Shown: positions 10,920 to 23,800 of the stretch, in pieces | How positions within the stretch are numbered: position 1 is the stretch's first letter | How the letters are laid out: every line of letters starts with the position of its first letter | Source: Tubiluchus corallicola | Lineage: Eukaryota > Priapulida > Priapulimorpha > Priapulimorphida > Tubiluchidae | Direction of reading: 5' to 3' | Assembly: GCA_030141605.1 (NCBI GenBank) | Contig: JAQGDQ010000352.1 | Coordinates: forward strand, 124,001-188,000 | Length of the DNA: 64,000 nt | Notes under the pieces: generated by a model | Told to the model about the DNA's origin: nothing | Databases searched by the model: none | What the model saw: only the letters and a program-made list of their open reading frames with translations | Program-made: the position numbers and the translations under genes

Positions 10920-11020
10920 CGGCTGGCACAGGTCCCGCAAAAATCGGTGGAGAAATCTTCAGGGCAGTCGTCACAATGCCATCGTATTCCAGTGATTGGT
11001 TCAGCTTGGCAACCATCACA
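10920..11020 (-). CDS. ZZZ3: ZZZ3 exon 7: core of the ZZ zinc finger
   Basis: Acceptor GTGCTTTAG, donor CG|GTAATG. It encodes CDGCQAEPITGIRWHCDDCP followed by EDFSTDFCGTCAS. This gives six of the eight ZZ ligands (C368, C371, C383, C386, C395, C398). The G-I/V-RWHC core is typical of ZZ domains, and in ZZZ3 the domain reads the histone H3 tail. Confidence 0.94.
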
Positions 11021-11540
11021 CTAAAGCACAACATTTCCTGTTAAAATGCACTCATAATTCATAGGTTGATACAGAAGTATACTTGTTTAGAAGTAGGTAA
11101 GTAAGTAAGGAAGTAAGTATCTTTATTTATCACCTTTTTAAAGAAAAAAACAGTGCATAAAACGATGATATGATGCAATGTAACAAAATTATTATGATGG
11201 TTAGTATATCCGAGATATGATGTTAAATTGATTGGTGAAAGATTGGCAAAGAACTAAAAGTTATCAAGGAAAACCACCCTGTAAGTAATGTTGCTATTAG
11301 TAAATAATTACGTACGCAATCATCAAGAAGAAAATATCAAAATCAATTGTGATAAAAATTTACGTATGGAGCATTACTAACTTATTTGAGCAAATAATAG
11401 AACTGGTTAGTGTACTAAGATTGAACTTCTGAAACTAAGGTTTAAATTTTAATATATGTAATAAGCACATAAGGACATAATAAGCACATACTATCTGCAT
11501 ATACACATACATATACATGTGTAAGACGTTCATGCATATA

Positions 11541-11573
11541 CACACCCACACCCACACACACACACACACACAT
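11541..11573. repeat. CA dinucleotide repeat
   Basis: ACACCCACACCCACACACAC-type run in a ZZZ3 intron. Confidence 0.9.
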
Positions 11574-11726
11574 AATATATTCAGACAAATATGATGCTAC
11601 TGAACCTTACTTATAAAAAGGGCTATTTTCTCATTTCCATTTGCTATCTACTCCACAAAGGATGTTAAGGGATGATTAAGCAATAAAATTTTGAAATATG
11701 AACTAAGGTAAGAAAAATATAAAAAG

Positions 11727-11799
11727 CAAGAAAGAGTGAGAGAGAGAGCGAGAAAGGGTGAGAGAGAGAGAGAGAAAGAGAGAGAGAGGGAGAGAGAGT
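11727..11799. repeat. GA-rich microsatellite
   Basis: GAGAGAGA interrupted by AAA and GGG. It produces a Ser/Leu-rich antisense open frame that is not coding. Confidence 0.9.
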
Positions 11800-12459
11800 A
11801 TCTGTGTGCTTGCATAGCAAAAACGCGCATAAGTCAGCAATCAAGCTTTTCTAGTTATTCAATATCCCGAATCTCCATTTCATGAGGATCATTTTGATAC
11901 CAAGCTCATCGCTCTACGTTATTTCTAACCTGAGATAATCCACGTTGAAGTTGAGGTGCACACTGCACAACAATCAAGAATTCCAAGAATTGAACAACAT
12001 AATCTTGAGAAAATCGATGTTATAGTTAGTCATTGTTTTTTGTTGTATTTCTACAAAGCACTTAGCAGCCGTACAAAATGTTGGTTGCTATAGATGTTGC
12101 AAGAGCACATTGACGTTATGTTTAAATACAGTAGATAGCTCTTCCAGACAAAGAATGGGGCTTGACAACAGAAAAGCTGCAAGCAAAATGGGAGCTACTA
12201 TTAGAGTTTGAAAATACGAGCTTTTCACAATTGCAATAACAAATTTTAGGTAGAGAAAAGTGTAAGGTGGTTTTAGCATTTTTTGAACATTTTTCTAATG
12301 ATTTGATGCTAGAATGTAAAAGTCCTATATGTTTAGCATTTGTTTTTATAGAAGATAAAAAATTGACATTTGACCAAATTTTTGGTGCAGTCTACTTTGA
12401 AGCATCACTATGCTGATTTACGGGCAATTTTGGTTTGCAAGCGCACAATTAGTGTTTAC

Positions 12460-12579
12460 CTTAAATCCTAAATGTTGTGCAACCTTTTGTTCTTTAAGCT
12501 TTTGTTTTCTCATTTGCTTTAATTGCATCAATTCTCTGTACTCTTCAGTATCTTTTAAATCTTCATCAACGTCTTCTTC
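12460..12579 (-). CDS. ZZZ3: ZZZ3 exon 6
   Basis: 120 nt, phase 0 at both ends (acceptor GCTGCCTAG, donor AAG|GTAAAC). It begins EEDVDEDLKDTEEYRELMQL, continues with a lysine/glutamine-rich helix, and ends VAQHLGFK. It aligns with vertebrate ZZZ3 LPEYKELLQFKKLKKQKL...QHVGFK, immediately before the ZZ domain. Confidence 0.92.
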
Positions 12580-13069
12580 CTAGGCAGCGTAGTAAAAGAG
12601 AACCATTTGAGGCTTTTTCAATTTGTAACAGCATTTTCATTGACTCCACTAATAAGTTAGCTTTTTTGATAATACAATAACAATCACCCTTTAATTAGAG
12701 ACCAGGTTCAGAACCCACCCCGATGTCAAGCAAGCTGTTTTATAGACATAAACAATAGTACAAATGGACATTATTTATCCGGGCTGAGCTAGATAGACGT
12801 TTGTTTTAACAGTACAGGAAGATGAATGTGGAAATATGAGACACAATTTGTCACACTAAAATAAGTTGTGGCTTGAAATAAGAGCACTCTATACTTAGTA
12901 TCGGGTAAAATGTTCTTGCCACACCTAGTTCAGAATAGTTTTCACAGGACTGTCCCAATCCCAGGGTAGCATTAAGAGACTACTTGTGCTTTCATTGTAA
13001 CCAAGAGTTGAGTAGGAGTTGTAACAACTTGAATATCACCTGGTTTGCTGATATACATGTAAAAACTAT

Positions 13070-13690
13070 GTAAAACTCGAACACCTCGGGACCGAAAAAA
13101 TAATTTTGAGTTATGCGAAAGCACAAATTAGACAAGGTTCGTTAAAAAACAAGACTGAGTCACTCAGCAATGTCAGATAATACACCAGTAACACTACAGC
13201 CTGTGAATATGACAAACTGAGCCTTTCATCAAATATCACACAACAGTTTTTAAGAATAATCAAAGATAAAATGACTGGTACACCTCTATCGTGTCTGAGT
13301 AACAAGGTAATAAATTTTTTTTTATTCAATAATAATAATATTGTGATCCACATTAAACCATGTTCGCTAAGCCATGTTGTGTGCAGCGTTCTGCTAAAGT
13401 AATGCAAGCAATCTTAGCATTTTTGCGGAAATTAGCAGTTAAAATTGTAATGTTGTGCAGACTTTCGCGTAGAACTTCTCGCTGGGGAGGCTGTTTGAGA
13501 CAGGCTAGGTAATTTCAATCAGGTTCTCAAGAACTGTACCCGGAATTCGGTTCGAGTTATGTGATAATTCAAGTTACACGATGTTTGTTAAAGGGAAAAA
13601 TGAAAAGGAAACACCGTTCCACAATATCTATTTGAGATATGCAAGAAAAAATTTGAGTTATACCAGTTTGAGTTATACGCATTTTATTCT
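13070..13690. mobile_element. Possible pogo/Tigger-like relic
   Basis: AACTCGAACACCTCGGGACCG at the left and repeated TTCGAGTTAT / TTTGAGTTAT phrases at 13550-13680 resemble the CTCGAGTTA-type sequence of pogo/Tigger-derived MITEs. Ends and target duplications are not clear. Confidence 0.3.
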
Positions 13691-13709
13691 AATTAAAGGT
13701 ACAACTTAC

Positions 13710-13898
13710 AGAGCTAACACCCCCATCGCTGCTATCAGTGTCCACACACAAGGGTCCGCTTCCACTTGTTACGCTGCTCACAGGAGAACAGCACTCACGG
13801 GGTGGATCCAGGTCATTCATATAGACTGGCGGCACGTAGCTCGCTAGAAATGTGGACGGCTGATACCATGCTCTACTGTTTCTATGCGTAGCAGAATG
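13710..13898 (-). CDS. ZZZ3: ZZZ3 exon 5
   Basis: 189 nt, phase 0 at both ends (acceptor CATTATATTTTAG, donor TCT|GTAAGT). It encodes WYQPSTFLASYVPPVYMNDL, matching [20 protein letters not shown] of vertebrate ZZZ3. A serine-rich acidic linker follows, ending TDSSDGGVSS. Confidence 0.93.
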
Positions 13899-14715
13899 CT
13901 AAAATATAATGAAAGAATGTTAAACTGAAAAAAAGTAACATCAAAATGTAGTAAATGCCTTAGAGCAGATATACTGGTTGCATAAAATTTATAATGATTC
14001 AAATAAAAGCTGCACAAGAGATAATAAGATAAAATAACTGGGTACGGTGTATAACGTTGACTTAAAGTCTGAAAAATAATTTTCCCACATTCCACAAACA
14101 CAGTTTACGAATTTTGCTGAAAATGTAAGCAGCTGTGTTATGATGGTGATATGAAAGTATCCAGAGACAAATGAAAGAACAGAAAACTGGATTAATGCTA
14201 TTAAACAATTTTTGTAACCATTCCTGCTAACCTATTTTCTCTTTACCATACACTACTATAGTTTAACCCATGGCATATGCCGTTGTCTTGGTGTTCACGT
14301 AAGTATTTTAGAAGAGCACGGTTATGGTCATACTGTAAAATACACAGTGAAATGATAAAAAACACGTAAAACTGATGAAATACTAAATATCTCAATAATC
14401 TGGCAAAACTTGAGAAATTTTCATAAATTTTTGAACATCAAATTTCATATGACCTTATTTGAATTTTTATTCTACACACTGCAGACATGTTAAACGTTTT
14501 CCATAGTTTGTTATCATTTCTGACAACCTAATGCTTTAAAGGTATACTAGTTTACATTAGTCCAATACAATTTTAGTAGATGGCAATACCTACATGTAAA
14601 CATGTTAGTATTAGCACACTGCACATTGCGTGGTGACATCTATTGGCAAGAATGATGAAACATTATAAGCTGCTGCTTATTTAGCACAGAAATGAAAAAT
14701 AATTAAACATAGTAC

Positions 14716-14811
14716 CTTTTTAGCTAACATATTTGAATGCGGGACTCGACCAGGAATAGGCAGTCCAGCTTTTGCAAGCTTTATGAAATACTTCTGTACT
14801 CTGCTTTGCAC
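14716..14811 (-). CDS. ZZZ3: ZZZ3 exon 4: end of SANT/Myb domain
   Basis: 96 nt, phase 0 at both ends (acceptor GTTCTCTAG, donor AAG|GTACTA). It encodes [20 protein letters not shown] and [12 protein letters not shown]. This is the third helix of the SANT/Myb-like domain plus the conserved KAGxPxPGR segment. Confidence 0.95.
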
Positions 14812-15675
14812 CTAGAGAACATAGGCAACAAGAATTAGTTTTGAATATCCCTGAAAAGCAGCATGTAGCAACTAAAATCACTGGGCTAGATGAAGGTTTT
14901 GGCATGAGATGCAACACTCCAACAAACATGGATGCTCTCCAAGCTGAAAAGGGCCTACTTCATGTTAATGATAGTGACAGGACTGGAACTCTCATATGAA
15001 ACACTGAACGAATGGCTGTATCTCAGCCACACTCAAATGTAAATATATCTTCCCTCAGAAAGGTAAATGGCCAAAATCAGCATGGCAAATGGATCTGTAA
15101 AGGGCGGGTTTTAAATCCAGTATTCATGTATCCAGATCATGTGTTACAGGGAATCGGCAGTCATTATTTAATGGAAATAATAAAAATACAAATTATTATC
15201 AGATTGTAAACATGTTTTCACATTTTGATCATTAACATAAGAACATTGCCTTTCATGAACTAAATACAAACATTCTGTTTCACCCGGGAAGCACAATAAA
15301 ATGTAAGGCAACAGGGCTTTCTCTGTGCCTGCTGCAGCCACAAAGTTCCAGTAGTACAGCATAAATGTAGAAACTTTGAAAGCTAAATTAAAGGCATAAC
15401 TTTTTACTGCAAATTTCACTTAAACAGTTTATTTACAATGAATTTTATCTACGCCTTACATCTTCACTCTTTTAATTCGTATCTCATTAGGTTTCACCAA
15501 CATAAATTTTTCTTGCATTTTTACACATGAATTAATTTTGCTTGTAAGCAGTGCTTAGCTGCAGTGCAGCGCTGTAAATATGAATAAATATAATTATTGC
15601 ACTGTGAATGAAATTATGAGAGTTATGAAGCAAATGCATAAAACAGTTTTTTGCAAAATACTCATCATCAAACAC

Positions 15676-15914
15676 CTGATTAGGAGTCCGACTTCCAAGA
15701 GCAGCTGATATCTTCTGCCATCTTCTTGACTCAATCTCCTCAGGAGGGAATTCGATCAGTAGGTCCTCCAATCGCCTCTGCTCCTCCTCTGTCCAGAGCT
15801 GATTAAACGTTGCCGGCTTGTCGTCCGCCATTACACGACCACGCACAAGTTGTGAAGTAGTACTGTTGTTTAGGATTGTACGCTTAGATTCTGTGCGATT
15901 AACTAGTGGTTGAC
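15676..15914 (-). CDS. ZZZ3: ZZZ3 exon 3: SANT/Myb domain
   Basis: 239 nt, acceptor TTATTTAG, donor CAG|GTGTTT. It encodes [20 protein letters not shown], then [20 protein letters not shown], then [18 protein letters not shown]. This is the first two helices of the SANT/Myb-like domain (about residues 187-247) and aligns closely with vertebrate ZZZ3. The ATG at about 15832 is internal, not the start. Confidence 0.95.
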
Positions 15915-16082
15915 CTAAATAATGAGAAAAATTATTAAAGACGGAGATCTAATAAACCAAATGTAGCAACCTGCATCATACGGTCTTTTTCTTCTTCAAA
16001 ATTGTGAATAAGTCTGTATAATCACTCACAATTATTTTTGCAATATTGCAATTTTGTGAAATTTACACATTTCACAAAGTTT

Positions 16083-16084
<2 letters not shown>

Positions 16085-16113
<29 letters not shown>
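16085..16113. repeat. TA dinucleotide repeat
   Basis: Uninterrupted TATATA run in a ZZZ3 intron. Confidence 0.95.
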
Positions 16114-17204
16114 GGTAATTGTAATTACAAGTCAGCACAAAAGCACTATATACAGTCATATAGCAGCCCGTTTTTCTTAGGCCAGCCACAAAAAAATTGT
16201 CTCTGTCTGACCTCATGAGCTCAAAAGATGTCAGTAGAGAACAACAAAAAATTAGTTTTCAAAAATTATTGAATGGTGGAACATTTAAAATTGGTTGAAA
16301 TCAAAGTTTGTTTATTTCTCACTGGTTAGCAGTAATATTTTAAATCTTTTTAATGCACATTTTTTCAGGCTTTGTTTCTTAGTTTTTGGTTATGCAGAAA
16401 CAACAATGTTATAATATTTTTATGTTTTAAATTAGAAATAGACGCTCTTATATGACTACGTAAGGTAAGTACATGAACATACAAGAAACAATTGTAATAT
16501 TCTCGGCCGGGTGTGTGATAAAAAGAAATATTACCCAGGCAATTAGATGGGAAACAGAAGTATTTTTATTGTCAACCTTATATAAGTTTTCTGCTGATAG
16601 GAACAATGTTGTATTAGCAACTGGCTGCTAAAAGTTAGAATCTTTCGTATCATGAATGTTTCAATATAAACATTTCTATACATGTATGCAACATTTTCAC
16701 TATTTTTATTTTATTACACCTACATAAACACGAAGAATTAATTTGTGATTCCCAGGTCGCTTACCAAATACCACACTCGGTGTGATGCAAACAACTACAA
16801 TTACAGTTAGGTTAATGCAGCACGAGAACTTTTTGATGACGGGTTTTTTAAGAATAGAAGTTTATACATGTGGATAGTTCAAATAGTGATGAACAAACTA
16901 GTCATGTGGAATGGGACTAGTAAACTAGCAATTTTTTAGGCAATTTAGTTCGTTATTATTTTAAACTTAACACTAAAATTTAATTAATTAAAACAACTAA
17001 TAGATGATTATTGGTCACTGATTACAATTATCATAACAAATATTTTACTGTTCTAATATTGAATTTTGAAATTTTACAATTACATAAAAATTGTAACTAT
17101 CTATTATCCTAATTGAGTGCAATTGTAATTACGGACTAATCGTTCAAAACCTGCCAAAAAGTAATTTGATATAACGATGGCTAATAAACTTGTAATATTA
17201 GTAC

Positions 17205-17438
17205 CGGCATTTTTTCGCCTTTGTCGCCTGATGTCATTAGCAGAATCTCCATCACTTGTATATTTGCTCCAATCAATAATTGGCAGTTCTCTAACCTTTT
17301 GTGGTTTTGGCAGATTGAGCTCTTTCCCTCCTGCTAACTCTTCCACAAACTTCGCTGGATCTTGTAATGCTTGTTCTTTGGCTTCAATAAGCTTATCATG
17401 GTCAGATATAGCTTGAATTCTTTGGGCTTCCAGAATAG
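17205..17438 (-). CDS. ZZZ3: ZZZ3 exon 2
   Basis: 234 nt, acceptor TTATTGCTGCAG, donor CCG|GTACTA. It encodes AILEAQRIQAISDHDKLIEA, then KEQALQDPAKFVEELAGGKE and LNLPKPQKVRELPIIDWSKY. It aligns with AVLEAQRTQA...ALKDPIGFVERLQ...LPYPQRVVQLPEI of vertebrate ZZZ3. The start is alpha-helical and probably coiled. It joins exon 1 within an alanine codon and exon 3 within a glycine codon. Confidence 0.93.
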
Positions 17439-17606
17439 CTGCAGCAATAAGTGGCTGATTAACTATTGTAAAAATGAATTAATGTAGCTGTGAAATATTT
17501 TAGTTCACTGTCTAGCAACTTACTATGCCCAGTTTAAACTGGTGAACATAATATGAAAAGTTCTGAACAGGGCACTTCAGAATCAATGAACATAAGAAAT
17601 TCAGTA

Positions 17607-17935
17607 CAGTCGACCCTCGTTAAACCGGACCCCGTTAGCCCGGATATCGGATAAGACGAACGTCATCCGTGGTAAAAGAAACTGACCGATTTCCATCCGA
17701 GCCCGAGCGCTAAACACAACACGGCCTACCAACTGTACAATAATTTCTTTATCCTCACAGGTTAACTATTTTAAAGTAATATACAGTATAGTATATAGTG
17801 CAATGTATATAGGCCTTATTAAGGTGATTATTCCTGTATAATATAGACCATATATAGGCATATCGGATAAATCGGACAATCGGCTAAACCGGACCCCCCC
17901 CCCCCCCATTAGTCCAGTTTAACGAGGGTTTACTG
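17607..17935. mobile_element. pogo/Tigger-like MITE in ZZZ3 intron 1
   Basis: The left end CAGTCGACCCTCGTTAAACC is mirrored by the right end, whose reverse complement starts CAGTAAACCCTCGTTAAACT. The imperfect inverted repeats are about 24 bp, flanked by TA on both sides. TA target sites and CAGT..ACCCTCGTTA termini fit pogo/Tigger-type Tc1-mariner MITEs. A 15-base poly-C run sits near the right end. No coding content. Confidence 0.8.
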
Positions 17936-18316
17936 TATAAAGGCCGTATTCTTCAAATGTCTTCAGCTATGATTTTGTACAAAATCGCTTAAGAAACTGC
18001 AAAAATTTATGAAACTTCTCAAGCTAATATTTTTTGCTTTAGTTAAGAATAAAATTTAGTAAGTGCTTTAAGTTCATTTTCTGGTATATTGTACAATGTT
18101 AGGCTTCACAGAAAAACAAACACTACTTATAACAGAATAAGCTTTTAAAATATAGATGGATAAAAGAAATTGTTACTAAGTGGCGAGAGACAAATAGGTG
18201 TGACAGGCTGCAAGGTGTAACTATAAATAAAATCTTATACTTATTTATAGTTATACTATAACGACAAACTGGCAATCAATGCCCGGTTAGCTAATAATTA
18301 GATAAAGTGTTCTTAC

Positions 18317-18539
18317 CAATAGTTTTGAGCAGAAGCTGATAATCCTCGTTACCTCTGAAAGCCAAGTGGTCAGACTCAAAGTAAAATATCCCACCCATAT
18401 TATCACAATCGTCCACACCACCAATGTCTACTTTGTTCTTTGGGATGTCCGACGATTCGCATTTTACAGCAGTAATATCGTCCAGAGTACGGTTTGCACT
18501 GGTAACGGGCGCAGCTGAACTATCAGCTGAACAATTCAT
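18317..18539 (-). CDS. ZZZ3: ZZZ3 exon 1 (start codon)
   Basis: ZZZ3 is a subunit of the ATAC histone acetyltransferase complex; its ZZ domain binds the H3 tail. The full model is 18317-18539, 17205-17438, 15676-15914, 14716-14811, 13710-13898, 12460-12579, 10920-11020 and 9459-9606. These sum to 1350 nt and give 449 residues. Exon 1 starts MNCSADSSAAPVTSANRTLD and ends IFYFESDHLAFRGNEDYQLL, matching the FESDHIALK(H)NKDYQ block that precedes the helical region in vertebrates. An in-frame TAG lies three codons upstream, so the ATG is credible unless an upstream exon is spliced in. Vertebrate ZZZ3 has several hundred more N-terminal residues that are absent here. The donor is G|GTAAGA. Confidence 0.9.
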
Positions 18540-19079
18540 TCTAATCTAAATTACTACATCTAAGCCGCTGAAGCAAAAAATCCGTCCAACATAAAGTCAA
18601 ACTGCACTTCAATTCTAATAAATAGCGCCTATAACTTTTTGCTTTTTAAACAATCATACCGCTTAAAACATTTCAAATACCACAGAATCTCATTTCTATA
18701 CTGCGTAACCCACTAAAATGTATAGTGTTCTCAAAATACGGAAATTTTGTGTTAGAAATCCGACGATGGACGCAGCCATTAATAATCAGCAGCAAAACAT
18801 TCAGTCTTCGTAACATCAACTTAGGTCCAGGCTTAAGGTCGGTTTAATTTTTTTCATAACACACCCTTCCTTCAACGACTGCTACTATATGATTGGAGTA
18901 ATATAATATGATTGATAATCACATGTCGGCCTGCTGGGTACAACAACGACTTCACTATCACAACAATATTGAGTTAAAATTGTAATAAAAGACGAGCAAT
19001 TAATTAATAGTGCCCCAGTGATGTACTTGTTCATTATATATGGTCCATTTTGGAACCGCTATTGTTTTTAATATTAAGT

Positions 19080-19450
19080 TATATTAATGATATGCAAAAC
19101 TGTATTACTGATAATAGAAAGGTCTTCCAATTTATTATGACAAAAGTATGTGTTTGAGATCAATAGTAAGCTACAGGACACTAATATCATTAAAAGCAAA
19201 CTCAGTAAAATTACAAACTGGTTTAAAACTGATAAATTAGCATTAAATACATAAATAAATTAAATAAATACATTTTATTCAGAACTCGTAATAAATCTAT
19301 GAATATTAACGGTATTACAGAAATTGATGATCAGGCTTTGAGCAAGTAAATGAAACAAAGTCCTGAGGTGTTATCTTAAATGAACACTGACATTGGAAAC
19401 TACACATAAATATGATTCAGTTAAAAATTGCTAAAAGCATGTGATTAATC
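19080..19450 (+). mobile_element. Decayed LINE reverse transcriptase fragment
   Basis: Forward translation gives KSKLSKITNWFKTDKLALN, then YILFRTRNKSMNINGITEI, and after frame shifts GVILNEH and HWKLHINMIQLKIAKSM. This is the order L..W...NKLSLN..KT.Y..F - I.I.G..I - KFLGV.LDE.L.W..HI of CR1/Jockey/RTE-like reverse transcriptases. Stops and shifts show it is dead. Confidence 0.75.
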
Positions 19451-20837
19451 AATCGTGTTAATTAATTAATCAATCACTTCGGTACTGAGTTGACGTCTAG
19501 CATAATGTCAATCGTTTTCATTGACTGCCCAACCAGCGTGAAAGTTATTTCACAGTCTTGCACAGTTTACTTAACGCTGGTACGTTCGGGACTTTAGCTA
19601 CAGTTGCCGCTAATACTGTTACGAAAAATGCTCAACTTTTCATTAGTTAGCGGGAAAAATATTGGCCTGGTTCTAGATTTTATTCTTCTCAATTGAAATT
19701 GCAAGTGAATTAGTGGAAATAGTCTAGTTTCGTTTATAGGAAGAAATGCACAACTCTTACGTCTATGAGTTGGTGATTAAACCATTTTGCTATCAAGAAA
19801 ATACGCAGTTTAGTTTAGTTTATGGCATTGCAAGTTAGATAAAAACAACTATCTGATTAAATTTAAATAAGGTAAAAACAAATTAACCTAACGAGGTTAG
19901 GCCGATCATATGACGCTATTTTAATGTTCGCAAACATCAAGTGGCATATCTGAACGGAGTTAGGAAGAAATATGTAACTTCAGATAATTGAAGTCCGAGT
20001 TGGCAAGTATAAATGATTAAAGGGTAACCTGCATGTAAAAGTTCCAGCCTGCACATTTCTAAATAAGTTTGTGTAGGTTGTAGAAAATAAGCTAGTCGGC
20101 CTAGCTCAGCAATAATTGAGGCCTAACCGCAGAGCTATACTCATCCAGGGGAATCCGTAACAACTGTCATGATTATGAGTAAGCCAGCACATTCATAAAA
20201 ACCCCATATTTAGGCAAAACGTTTTCAGAATTTAGGCAACATTTTTTTCTGACCAGTTTTTATAAACCTCAGTGAGATCTTCAAATTCAAAATTAATTCA
20301 AACGTGGTCAAAACTTAAATTATATATCAATGTGATAATATTAGTTAAAGTAATTTTACGTTATTTTTCTGGTTATAATCATGGCTAAAAGCTGTCATTG
20401 TGACTTATGTTACTCGGGCATTCAACATAAGGGTCGTCTATGGAATTGAACAATCAAATTTATTCCGTTTTACTAGCTTAACAAATGGAAAAATTCAAAA
20501 ACCAAATAAATCTTGCAGACGAGTACACGATCAGTTAATATAGAAAAAATACATCGCAGACATGATGTTCGTATGTTCAAAGGCGACTTAGTATTTTCGT
20601 TGCTCATTTACTTTAAAGCAAGGCTAACTGGCTTAGTTTCTTTATTATATTTAGGTATATTTGTATTTTGTAGTGCTTTGAAGTATCGTCTCTACATTCT
20701 GTTTATATTGAAAACTCCTTTTTGGCTACTTGAAGTGTTAATTTCGTGTAAACATAATTGCTGCTCTGCAAATTTGTGTTTATGAAAAAGTGCAATCAGT
20801 TTATCTGCGGATTAGACATTAGTTGTGACTGTCATGT

Positions 20838-20873
20838 TGTTTAATTTAGTTTAGTTTAGTTTAGTTTAGTTCA
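20838..20873. repeat. TTTAG pentamer repeat
   Basis: Short tandem TTTAG run in intergenic DNA. Confidence 0.9.
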
Positions 20874-23800
20874 GACAGTTGTTGTCCCGAATACCACTGA
20901 GCGTGCTTACGTCACAGCTGAGGCGGAACGATAGACCAATATGTTTGACGTTAATTGTCGCGGTAACTACGGCAGTCAGTCTCTTCTCATTTGCAAATAA
21001 ATTATGCTTATTCTTCTCTGTGCATATTGCACTATTTATTCCAAAAATAATTTTTTTCTGGAAGCAATGTGCAAGCAAAAGCAAGCTTTAACAAAATTCG
21101 GCTGTATCTTCCGCAAAAGAACAAGAACCTTGACCTCCTAGAAATCAAGATTAAACCTATGATTATCTAGTTTGGACTTGCAGAATGGACTTTTGGACGA
21201 TAATATGTAGCAAGCTTAGAGACAAAAATTCCGATTTCGAATTGAGATTAAAGGCAATAGTCTGCAAATCTATGGAGCTTTGTTTACGTGGTGCATTGTG
21301 CACTCTTGTCAATGGGTTGTGCGACTAAACAAAACAATTAATAATTACATTGGTCTACAGTTATCCTAAATTACAGAATAACTCAGTAGTGGAAAAATTA
21401 AAGGAGAAGAAAGGGGAATTTTACTGTATATCCACAAAAGTTTCCATACAAGGTTATATTAGTTAAGATTTCGCTTACATGTTTGAAAGACTTATGTCAT
21501 TGAAAAAAATCTTAATAATTTAACATTTTTGTGCCACCTAGTAAAATGGCACTGCATCTACATATCAGTGTGCACCACTGATTCACAAAAAACACATCAT
21601 TGATCTTAGTGACAATATAATTTTAGACTTTTTGCTTGGCTAGCTAGAGAACAGTGTGCTACGAATGGTTTGTTTATTTTTTCAAACCTAAATTTACAAG
21701 TTTTATATTGCTTACTGTTAACGCAAGCCCTGTATGCAATAAGGCAGTATGTAAGTGATATAAAATTTAAAAACGAATTTTAAAGCTCCGTTTATGAAGA
21801 GTGTTTTTTTGTGCTTTCAGAAAACAAACACATTAAGCCAGTTCGCGTAGTTCATATTATTTGGTTAGTTTTTCAAATTTTTTGAACAGACAGGCCCGAC
21901 ACATAATCGCTATATAATTAGCAATGTTCCATATTAGTATTTTAATGATGTTTAAAAAACATATTAAATCATCGTTAGAAAATAAATCATTGTCATCAAT
22001 ATTTCTCGTCATTTAGTACAGGTACATGGCCTACTGCGCCCTCGGCTCTCTCATCTGTTATCAGTTTCAATGTTTGACTTTCTACTTTTCGCATTCTTTC
22101 CTGTTCACAAAAGACATCTCATCAGAAGTGAAAAACCGACCTCTTATAATTGTAATCAGGTAATTGGAAACGTGCTAGGAGTGTTGTAAACAATGATTTG
22201 TCACGCTTTACAGGCGCTGGATATTTTCAGATTCCTACCACCTATATACATTATTGATGACAAAGCTATCACTTCATATCAGATCAAACCACATGCTGCA
22301 AAAAATTCATCTCACCTTGAACTTAGAGATGTACTTCTTTAACTTGTAATTCTTGCAGGCGAGAAATCCTTGTTCAGATGCGCCTTTTTAGTTTTGGTAT
22401 CAACGCGATAGACGTCTGTGATCTTTCTACGATAGGCACTGGTTATACATTATATTGTTGTGATTTATGTAATCTGTCTTATTGTCATTAATATTTTGTA
22501 AATATATATTGTATAATAATTGTAATGTGCTTGTGTTGGTTAATTTGTTAACCTGATAAATTAATTAAAATAAAATAAAAGTAAATTATTTAGTTAGTAT
22601 TTTGTTTGCAGTGATAGAACGGCAACTGTTGCAACATCAGAAAATGACAATCAAATTTTCCGATTGATTTCTGAAGAGTGAACTCAGTATTTATTGCGAC
22701 AAAAAAGCAAAAAAATGCTCATTGTACAGACACACAGAAAACAGCAAGTTCAATTTTATTTAATGAATGTGTGAACACAAACTTTTTTAAAATTTCTCAA
22801 GCTCATTCCATAAGCCAAAGTGCGAACATTATAGAAAGGGATTTCCCAAAGATTAAACAGGCAGACTGCGGCTACCTTTGGCGACACTCAGACTAAAAAA
22901 GCACAAGTTTAAAAATCAGGAGAAATTTTAATTTTATTACTATGAAATTTAACAATAATTCGCAAGTTCACTTTTATGATTATGTAATCTCGTTCAATTT
23001 AGGAACACAGAGTCCTAGAGCTTAGCAATGTTTAATTTTGCTTTTTAATTTTATTTGTCGTATTTAAATACAGGAACACTTAATAATGGCTGTAGTTAAA
23101 CAATTTTTGTGCAGAACAACAATGAAACTCTAAAACTTTAAAAACTTTAAACATCAATGTGTTACACGTGCTGTAACGTGAGTTCATTGTTTCGTACGTA
23201 TTAGTTCAAACTATATCATAACATAATAAAAACACTCGACAACATGGTTTAAATCACTAATTATTTACAGTAATGAATGCATATGTCAAAGACTACAGGT
23301 GCAGTCATTTTATACAATAAAAAACCTACGTATGATGAAATTTCATATTTATAGACTAACACAATGTTTCTACTATTTTACACAATATATAAAAAGTTAA
23401 TTAGGTCAACATATTCAATAAATAAATAACACAGTGCAACGAGCATCGAAGACAGCACGTAACTTCAACTACACTTAGGTTTGTATTATAACGCAAACAA
23501 ATTCTATTCACAAAATGGCTGAAACCATACATAAAGTATGCTTATAAAATATAAGGACGGTGGCGATGGATGGAGATGATAATGATGTAATGTTAGTGAT
23601 GATGACAGCGGTATTAATAATGGCAATGCATGATAACGGCGGTGGTAATGATGATGAATGCGGACAGTAGTGATGATACTACTGTATTTCTGCTAGCCTT
23701 TATTTGTAGGCTGTGATCATTCAATGCAATCTTTGTCTACTGCTTCTAAAACACGATAAAATGATTTTCGAATTCTTTAAAGTCTTGCAGACTTTCTGGC

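Noticed and set aside
10816-11034. 72-codon minus-strand frame over the ZZ exon
   Set aside because: Wrong frame; the ZZ domain reads in another frame and is bounded by splice sites at 10920 and 11020.
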